A DNA stretch of 64,000 bases from Parastagonospora avenae f. sp. tritici 18332-5 (lineage: Eukaryota > Ascomycota > Dothideomycetes > Pleosporales > Phaeosphaeriaceae), in the NCBI GenBank assembly GCA_022559985.1, contig JAFJTR010000013.1, forward strand, positions 496,001-560,000, read 5' to 3'. Shown here piece after piece: positions 57,037 to 64,000 of this stretch. Position numbers and translations under genes: made by a program. The notes beneath the pieces were generated by a model. That model did no database searches. It saw nothing but the letters and a program-made list of their open reading frames with translations, and was not told where the DNA came from. How positions within the stretch are numbered: the stretch's first letter is position 1; every line of letters begins with the position of its first letter.

Positions 57037-58001
57037 TTACCATGGCTGCAGCAAGAATGTTTCCTCTCCGAGCAGTGGCAATCTGGGCTCACGCAATTTG
57101 ACACATTGTAGAAGACTACGATGAAGAAATCTGGGCCACGTTATGGGATGCGCTAAGCACCACAGCCGGATGAGCTTGCTCGACGCTCTCGCATGTTGGA
57201 ACGGCTCGTTAGCGAGAGGTTCCCAGACACAGCGCTTCAAGCAGTGTTCCAGCACGTTGTGCGTTGCAAAGATGGAGAGGAGCTCTTGAAACTCTGGCGA
57301 TGTGGACGGCAAATCCCTCATGCTCAATGACAAGTCTGCTCGGATTTTCTCTTCATGGACGGAAACAGATGCAATTTGAATAGGGTCGTAAAACTTGCGA
57401 GGAAATGGCAATTTTGCATTCGCTGATCGATTGAAATGTCAGTATTGATATGCACCATCGAGATCGGAGATCGTCTTGCCTCGTATAGCAGAAGACTCAA
57501 TTACTTGTGCGCCATCGTCTAGAATATGAAGAAGCTCAGCATGCGGGTGTTCAACATTGTCCCTCATTGGGATCTCCACTGGAAATAATGCTGTCAGTTT
57601 AATTGCCTCAAATTCTTCCAATCCAAACTGTGGATAATCTCGGGAGCATACATCCCTAATGCTCCATCCGCTATCATGTGAACTACCACCCATAGGACAA
57701 TGATAGACAGCTTGACGAGTTTTTTTGAACAAAAGTCTTCCTCTAGACACATAGGCCCGTATTCGACATGATTTGTTATCCAGAACTCAAGTTTCTCGTT
57801 GCTACCTGGCATTTCGGCATTGACACACTTGTATCTAATCTTTCCGGGTTTCCAGTTGTAGGCGAGCTCGTTGCAAAGGTCCCTTCGTACGCGGTCTGCT
57901 TGCGCTGTGTCAGGGCCCCACACCCACCCACGAAGATAGCAGTCGGCTTGAACATCAGCGACTGCTGCGTCAACAACTAAGAAGAGTGTAGATAGATGCA
58001 T
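57037..58001 (-). pseudogene. Frameshifted small secreted six-cysteine protein (family copy 3) and downstream open tail
   Basis: From ATG 58001, with the same MHL start as copies 2 and 5, the first ~95 residues follow the family: signal peptide ending VQA, CNELAYNWKPGKIRYKC, KLEFWITN. Then a seven-base T run at 57720-57726 (A7 on the coding strand) shifts the frame; in the other frame the family core C-x10-C-PMGG is readable with exact spacing. At the position of the family intron donor the sequence reads AG|GGATGT instead of AG|GTATGT (57655-57654), so the donor is lost. The shifted frame then stays open to TGA 57439-57441 and, beyond that, to 57037, with no recognised domain. The homopolymer shift could be a sequencing error, but the lost donor argues for real decay. 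Confidence 0.68.
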
Positions 58002-58102
58002 AGCGGAACGTATTTAAATGTAAAACTATTTTGCAATAACAATCAATGCAGTGCCATTCGTGCGGTGCTGATACTGTAGAGAGCAGCCGATGTTTCATGG
58101 CT

Positions 58103-58357
58103 ATGAAGACTGACTGGTTTGCCATTGTCGGATTGCTTCTGACGCCAGTATTACAAGTTCAGCGGTGATTCAGTGCTCACAATCAGGCACTTTCCTGCGA
58201 GATCATTCATATCAAGTTGTGCGATATGATCGAGACGCACACTGGTTCGTACTATGGCATGCACTGGTATCCATCATCTACTAAGATGAAGACTCGATTT
58301 GCAAATGCGGGGTACTGGAGGATCGTTTTAGATTGCACGTCGCTAACTACACCGTAG
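58103..58357 (+). pseudogene. Possible decayed small secreted protein
   Basis: The ATG at 58103 opens a signal-peptide-like sequence (DWFAIVGLLLTPVLQVQ), reaches TGA 58166-58168, and the same frame continues open for 62 more codons to TAG 58355-58357 with three cysteines. A CGA or TGG codon mutated to TGA would explain it. It sits inside the secreted-protein family group but is not alignable with that family by eye. Weak call. Confidence 0.3.
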
Positions 58358-58672
58358 CGCTTACAATCACACAAGAGTATCACTCTTGCTCTTGCGTACT
58401 ACTAAAACAGAGCTATCAGCAAACAAATTCATACCAGTCAGAATTCGTGGGGCGATCATATAGCGTGATGTGACTCGATCCATCAAATAGTCGTCTCTGC
58501 CGCCAAATTGAGGCCTCCACATGTTCTATGGTTAGGATCGGCCCTAAACATAGATCAGCTTAGTCAAGTCACCTGAACTCTCCTCCGCCCGGAACTATAG
58601 AAGAGCCCATGCCTTTCATACCAGCCATACCGAGTTGTCGTACCACTTAACCAACAAGATGTTGTAATCAAT

Positions 58673-58897
58673 CTAAACCAAAAGACACGGAGTGATTTTT
58701 ATATGACCCTCCCACCTCTTGTGTTGACATTTTGCGTCCAGAACTCGAATTCTAGAGGGCCCTTGTGAGAATTTATGCATATATTTAGTCTCATTGGGCT
58801 TGAACGTGTTGCAAACGTCTACCACTGCATTCAGTGCAAGGCCATGCTCAACATTACACCACTCGTCAGCAACGGAAGTAGTCACCACGTCAAGCAA
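58673..58897 (-). pseudogene. Fragment of small secreted protein family (copy 4)
   Basis: An open frame without ATG (58897-58673) shows family-like spacing in VVDVCNTFKPNETKYMHKF. After a one-base shift near 58755 the LEFEFW block of the family is readable, and the frame then stops. The N-terminal signal and the C-terminal core are missing. Interpreted as a truncated, frameshifted copy between copies 3 and 5. Confidence 0.5.
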
Positions 58898-59050
58898 GGT
58901 GTGTGAAACGCAGATATTTGGATAAATTGCAGGATAACCTGGTAGTTTGCTCTAACGCACACCTCGGTGTGTCTCTGCCAACTTCTATGGACTGATACAT
59001 GTCTCCCACAATTTGTGCGTCTCATTTACCCGATACCTAGTGATCCTTGC

Positions 59051-59487
59051 TTAACACTTCCCTGGGTTAGGATCAGCCCTGTATGATAGCAAGTGTTAGT
59101 CAAATCGCTCCCGTTTCTTCTCCGATTCGAGCTTAAGACAAATACATACCTGAAAGTGAAGGCTACCCAATCCGATTCGCCACCCATTGAACAGCCATTG
59201 ATCTCGTTACCGAGGTTGTGTATACAGCGGGGTTTCTCCAGAAACCGAGCCCGGGGTGCAAGGTTTTCGATCGAGAACTCTAGCTTCTTATTACCGCTTT
59301 CAGCGTTGATGCAGAAGTACTTGACTTGGTCGCGCCTGTAATCGAAGGCAAGAGACGAGCAAGTTTCTTCAAGGGCTGCATTGGCTTGGTTTCTGTCAGG
59401 GCCCCAGTTATCGCCATGTGTGTAGCACAGAGCTTGAGTTTTAATAACAGTCGAGGCAAGGATGACAAAAAGTGCAAGTAGATGCAT
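59051..59487 (-). CDS. Small secreted six-cysteine protein (family copy 5, intact)
   Basis: Exons 59487-59150 and 59078-59051 (71-bp intron, GTATGT...CTAAC...CATACAG) give 121 aa. Signal peptide about residues 1-19 (cleavage after TQA). Six cysteines: near the mature N terminus, ETC, FC, RC, GC and the last residue KC. Family blocks: KKLEFSIENL, the core C-x10-C-SMGGE, and the exon-2 tail ADPNPGKC. The intron is phase 2 at the same site as in copy 2. No known function; size and features fit a secreted candidate effector or extracellular cysteine-rich protein. Confidence 0.82.
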
Positions 59488-60358
59488 GGTGGAAATTGTT
59501 TAGGTGATGAGATCGCTGAAATGGGAATCACTCTGGTGCCTCTTGTATAATGTATTATTCATCTCATCGAGGTTACTCTTGCCTAGAACAATCCGCTATG
59601 TATTTTCGACGGTAAATTGACGCGTGTCTTTTTTTGGTTGGATCTTTCTCCGTTCAAAGATTATATTATTGTCCAGCTGAGCTTGAAAAGAACTGTGTAA
59701 CGTTGTTGTTCGGGACGACAAGTATCTGGGCAATTAGAATAAAGAAATTAGTAGTCGATGCGAAATCCCATGCATTCGCTTCACATGGTACATCGCAAAG
59801 TGCAGACAACAGACAAACAATCACGCGGGAACGTCACCGAGTACGACATGAGACCCGTCCGTTCGTCTCCGTTACTGAACGACGGGAGCTGCCAATACTT
59901 GAAGCGAAAATGGTGGGATATGTTCTTGTAATTGTTTGCTAACATGGAGTATACGAGGTTGCATTTTCAGATGCAATGCAATTTCTGCAGCACTCCGGTG
60001 GTTCCAATCTTCTGTCATCTTGTAACGTGCCCCAAGCAGGATGTTTTTCTGTGTTGACACGTAGTTTCAGCGAAATTCCAGCATCAAGCTGTGTCTAACA
60101 TTTCCTACACTATGGCACGATTGGAAAGCCTCCGGCAAAATTCGTGTCTGCTCTACACATACGCGAAGTAATCTAATAGTCTTTAAGAGCATAGTTAATG
60201 ACTTTACAAAGAAGCCTATATATACTTAGTGCTATAAGATAACTCGTCTAGCTCTGCAAAATATGTCAAATATATCTAGGCTACTTCTTTACCAGTCTCG
60301 TTAGTTGAAGGCGGACAGGAATTCTACCGGGGCCTTGTGAGCATGACCTGCTCAATAC
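59488..60358. other. Intergenic, 870 bp
   Basis: Promoter of family copy 5 and 3' flank of the kinesin-like gene. AT-rich patches; nothing else recognised. Confidence 0.55.
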
Positions 60359-61827
60359 CTATTGACTGATGAACATCTTCCACAACTTGGAGCGGAAGGC
60401 TCTGGCTTGGTCTGACTTGATTCCCGGACACCTCTGGCATCGATACTCGATTTCTGTCCGTGAGAGTTTGAACATTTGAGCTCCTGTCTCGCACGGAGCT
60501 ACGACACTGTCCAGGATAGGAGGTGAGCCACACTTGCGCGAATCTCGTCAGCTTTATGGTGGGTATTCCAAGGCACTTTTCAACTTACATTCTGCTTGAT
60601 CCAGCTTCTTAATTGTGCGTTGGTCCAGTGTATAGCTGTCGCTGCGTCCTCACCAATCTCATCCGATGCCGGGACTTGCACACGCAACATCTCCGCGAAC
60701 CGCAAGGTGTTCTTACTCGGTCCAACGTCGGCAAGGCTTGGATTGACGCAAGCTATAACGACTGTCTTGCAGGGTCGAGTGCTCGCCGGATCGAACACAT
60801 GTTTGAGGACTCTCGTGATCGCACTCTGCCTGAAAGGCATGTGTGGCAATTTCTGGCCTGCATTACCATTGCCCTACAAGGCCGCAGCATCCGCCTGAGC
60901 TTTCCCACGAATGCAGTCCTTCAATACCGAAAGACTCACGTTGATCTGTCGCGTCTCGCGCATGCGGTCGGCGCCGTGAGCAACAACATCGCGAGCACCT
61001 TCGGATCCTGCGAGGTCGATCAGATACAGCAGACCGTCCGAATCGCTGCTGATGTTGCGAATCCGGATACGGCAGATGGCATGTGACCGTGACGAAGCGG
61101 AGTTCTTGATAGTTGATGCCGTCTGTCGGAAGGAGGTTGCTCGTGAGAGCAGAGCTCTCACGTCCTCCACATTGTGTACCGCATGTTCCTCAGCACCCTT
61201 CAGTTGCGTGACACCATCGGCATCATCCAGTAGGGATATGGGTTTGCGTTCGTTCAGAAGATCGAAAGCAGCGTTGCCAGCAAGATCGATGATGGTCACG
61301 TAGACTCGCTCTTCTCCATCGAGAGTTCCGCTCATGAGTGTCTCTACCACGAGCTCCTCTAGCCTGCTGACTGTGAAGGTCTTGCCTGATCCTGTCTGGC
61401 CGTATGCAAACAGAGTGCCGACACCGCCATGCCAAGCAAAAGGAACCAGATCTGCGACAAGATCTTTGTAGATCTGTTCGGTTGTCGAATCGGAGTCGAA
61501 AAGCCGATCTACTTGGTAATCGGTGGACTGTTGCCAGATAGCGTCAGTATAACTGGGACACGTTGTGCACGCAAAAATACACACCCGCAACTGCGCAATG
61601 CCGTTTGGATGGTTGTACAGATCATGGACGTCTACCACGCTTTTTTGGCTTGAACGAGGGAAGATAGCGGCGGGGAATTCCTCATCGTCAGCAAGAGGCC
61701 TAATCCTGGCACCGACTATCATAGTTGAGCTTGGCGATCTTCCGGATACTCGTGGCTTCGGGCAAGGGTCAAGCGCTTGGACGAGTGAATGGTATCTGGA
61801 AACATTCTTTAGGTAGAAGCTCTCCAT
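60359..61827 (-). pseudogene. Kinesin-13-like motor gene with one in-frame TAG
   Basis: Exons 61827-61585, 61527-60589 and 60532-60359 (introns 57 and 56 bp; the first is in-frame and easy to miss). The motor domain is complete: GARIRPL, P-loop FAYGQTGSGKT, switch I NSASSRSH, switch II LIDLAGSE, NVSLSVLKDCIRG and MPFRQSAITRVLKHVFD. The C-terminal exon (AQMFKLSRTEIEYRCQR, then FRSKLWKMF) matches tails of fungal kinesin-13-like proteins. A single TAG at 60874-60876 interrupts ADAAAL-GNGNAG, just before MPFRQS. Everything else is in frame, so it is a young pseudogene, a sequence error or a readthrough case. CAG to TAG would explain it. Kinesin-13s depolymerise microtubule ends. Confidence 0.75.
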
Positions 61828-62447
61828 GATGTCGATGATGTCGCTGGAGAAACTGATCGGTCTGTGCAATTGAAGTGATCAGTTCGCCATACCAGAGGTT
61901 TTGTTGTTTGCTTCCAGCGTGGAGTTCAAGTTAGCAAACAACGCGGTCAATTCCGTACAGACCGTATCCCTGCGCTAGCGTCCAGGCAACCATTTTTCGC
62001 TCTCTTTTGGCGGTAATCTCGCTCAACTCTGCAATGCGTCTTAGTTGCTCGACACGCCACGAGGATTTTGATCCAGCTCCGCAGGTTTAAAACATTAAAG
62101 TCTCTTTCTTTCGTGTGTCCCGTAATGTGGTAGGTAAAGTAGATCGCAGGTTTGTCACACACTCAGCTCACTTGTAAGAAAAAGCTGTGTCATGAAATCT
62201 TATTGAGATTTCTTCGCGCAATGTACTATCGTTGTACTTTCGTACTGTCGTTCGTTGCGTTCGCAACTGTTATCGACCTCTTCCGTTGTCCGTATGGTCA
62301 CGCATCAAGACATTCTCAGCACGGATCTCTGCGCCCTCTTTTGACTTCCATTCTCGCGACATGTTTTGCGGTCAGGGTATTCTCCTTGGCCTCATCTGTG
62401 ACGTCTCCCCCTGTCGGCGCTTATGAGTCCAAACCTCGATTCCGCTC
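61828..62447. other. Intergenic, 620 bp
   Basis: Between the kinesin start and the membrane-protein stop. No feature recognised. Confidence 0.55.
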
Positions 62448-63057
62448 CTACATTAACGGCGCCTTCTCCGGCGCATCGGTGTATGCGACGCGACTGTCAT
62501 CCTCGAAGTCAAGCTCCTTTTGCCTCTCGTCATCCTTCCACGCAGCGTCCGCGTACGCAAGAGGTCCGTAGAAGAGCACACTTTTTGAAGGTCAGTTTCC
62601 GCGTTACGCCATGACATGGTAGACACTTACATAACGCCCAATCCACTGAAAATCAGCCTCTTCAAGTTGATGTGTCCAAACGGTCCTTCAGGAGTGCCAA
62701 TTTCCCACGAGAAGTTGAGCCAGATGAACAGCCCCGTCGCCAGAACCGACTTAACAATCTCCAGACGTCGTACTTGGAAGTTGGTGGTCAGGGCCCTCCA
62801 CTGCACGGCTGCGGTGAAGATGATGCCGCCACATGCGCCTGCGGCTAGAGTATACGTGCTATGTACTTTCTTAGGTGCGGTTGGACGCTATGGGTGCGGC
62901 GAGCTTACGTGAAATAATACCAGATTTCGGGATGCGACCAGTAGAGGTATGTGCTGCACACTAGCTGGATCATGCATGGCAATGCCACGAGGGCTTGCAC
63001 AACGCCCGCATAGCGGAGTACGGTTCTACCGAGAGGCTTTTTTGTGGTGGTGAACAT
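62448..63057 (-). CDS. Four-helix membrane protein, unknown
   Basis: Exons 63057-62909, 62858-62631 and 62580-62448, two 50-bp introns (GTAAGC...CATAG and GTAAGT...AAAAG), 169 aa. Membrane segments at about residues 15-40 (GVVQALVALPCMIQLVCSTY), 50-70 (LAAGACGGIIFTAAV), 85-105 (VKSVLATGLFIWLNFSW) and 118-135 (LIFSGLGVIVLFYGPLAY). The basic N terminus (TTTKKPLGR) and acidic C terminus (ELDFEDDSR) are polar. The four-helix layout recalls MARVEL-like fungal proteins, but I do not recognise the family. All phases agree, which supports the model. Confidence 0.78.
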
Positions 63058-63717
63058 GTTTGTGGATCAATTGAGACAGGAGACCGCGTGTATCAGATAA
63101 TTGACGCGCAATGCCTACGGCATCATACAGTATACTTAACTATTGGTGGGTGGTTCCCTGATGGTACGAATTTCGCTGCCTGGCACGCGTTTTCGGCACC
63201 GCGTACACGAGATGAAGCACCGGCAACCACTTAGGGGATGGCTAAGTCGCCGGAATTTAAGCGTGTGTGTCAGAAGACATGCGATGGGTCAATTGTCATT
63301 TTGACGTTGCAGGACCCGAGTACAGCAGGCTGCTTTGATCCAATCATCGTCATTTTCATGAAGGCTGTGCAAGGCACTCTGGAAAATACGTCAGGTCGCT
63401 GATGAATGTTGAAACACACCATGAGGCCAGCATAATCCGAAAAGCGCTGTAAAAAGTCTCAGCCAACACGGATACTTCTCAGGTATCATTGTTCACCCAG
63501 GCATCTGAACACCAGTCCAACAACACCTCATCCACGACCCAACAGCGTCAAACGAAGCTTTCATCGACAAAAGCTATTTCCAACGAAAACAACCCATCAG
63601 CGACCTACCACCACCAATCCAACCCATTCTCACCCCCAACAGCACATCCCTCAAACCACCCCCCTCAGACGCAAAAGCGCCACGAACATCAACTCTACCC
63701 ATATCTCAGGACGGCTT
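63058..63717. other. Intergenic, 660 bp
   Basis: Promoter of the four-helix membrane protein on the left; C/A-rich leader on the plus strand from about 63490. No other gene supported. Confidence 0.5.
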
Positions 63718-63873
63718 ATGTCCCGTACCCCATCCTTCATTACCTACGCCTCGCGCCTATCCCAAATAATGTACTCCATCCTCCCACTCGCACTATGGTT
63801 TATCCTCGGACTCATCATATACCTGCTCGTATCGAAGATACTTGCGTCTCAAGCGCGAGCAGGTTGGAGATGA
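63718..63873 (+). CDS. Possible 51-aa single-pass membrane protein
   Basis: The ATG at 63718 follows a long CA-rich, G-poor leader typical of fungal 5' UTRs. The frame encodes a polar start (MSRTPSFITYASR), one strong hydrophobic helix (YSILPLALWFILGLIIYLLV) and a short basic tail ending GWR. A longer overlapping open frame in another phase is Gln/His/Pro-rich and looks like translated leader. No family known; the call rests on the helix and leader only. Confidence 0.4.
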   Translation: MSRTPSFITYASRLSQIMYSILPLALWFILGLIIYLLVSKILASQARAGWR

Positions 63874-64000
63874 AAGAAGAAATCCAGAGCATGAGAAGAC
63901 GGGATTGAAAATGGTCATGGGGCAGACAGATGTATATACAACGGCTCCGAAAAGCGACGTGTGCTGCGAAGCGTGTAGAGCAACTCGGAGTAGGCTGGTT

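Noticed and set aside
60853..60877. Short GT...AG segment that would splice out the kinesin TAG
   Set aside because: Only about 20 nt long, below any plausible intron length, and it would remove conserved spacing before MPFRQS.
62152..62571. 139-codon plus-strand frame with a hydrophobic start
   Set aside because: It overlaps the third exon of the minus-strand membrane protein, whose spliced model has consistent phases and better features.
1..64000. CRISPR arrays, operons, ribosome binding sites, rRNA
   Set aside because: The window is eukaryotic nuclear DNA with spliceosomal introns; no such structures were seen.

Overview
The window is nuclear DNA of a filamentous ascomycete (Pezizomycotina), most likely a dothideomycete. 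Evidence: short GT-AG introns of about 47-90 bp with CTAAC/CTGAC-like branch points, fungus-specific families (Zn2Cys6 regulators, DUF8035-type protein, AflR-like factor, trans-acting enoyl reductase), small secreted cysteine-rich proteins, and closely packed genes on both strands. No rRNA, tRNA, CRISPR or autonomous transposon was recognised. Exon models were built by hand by matching splice sites to reading frame and family conservation.

Layout. (1) 1-10.9 kb is the edge of a secondary-metabolite gene cluster: the 3' end of a trans-acting enoyl reductase, an O-methyltransferase-like enzyme whose HDW motif reads NDW, an AflR-like Zn2Cys6 regulator, a second Zn2Cys6/fungal_trans regulator (747 aa, six exons, one GC-AG intron) and a divergently transcribed MFS exporter. 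The synthase would lie left of the window. Three promoter regions share helically or regularly spaced CGGAG/TCCGGT boxes. (2) 11.9-16.2 kb is a block of decayed lineage-specific genes, all on the minus strand, with in-frame stops, a frameshift and a 181-bp MITE with TA target duplication. (3) 17.9-34.3 kb holds mostly conserved genes: a charged repetitive protein, a membrane protein, a ZNG1-type CobW GTPase, a MOB/phocein protein with a long acidic tail, a C2H2 + fungal_trans regulator, and the HRQ1 helicase. (4) 35.6-37.4 kb holds one broken and one intact member of a small secreted six-cysteine family. (5) 37.6-51.9 kb is housekeeping: sugar porter, EXPERA/TMEM97-like protein with a minisatellite in its first intron, DUF8035-type protein, AIM41, NUP170, ARV1, and the tiny V-ATPase subunit e gene (76 aa in three exons). 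(6) 51.9-64 kb is gene-poor: a polyproline protein, three more members of the secreted family (one intact, one frameshifted with a lost splice donor, one fragment), a kinesin interrupted by a single TAG, and two small membrane proteins.

The most interesting new items are the secreted-protein family with parallel intact and decayed copies in two groups 20 kb apart, the methyltransferase-like enzyme lacking the usual catalytic His beside a trans-enoyl reductase (a setting where OMT-fold pericyclases are known), and the shared spaced CGG boxes that may define the cluster regulon.
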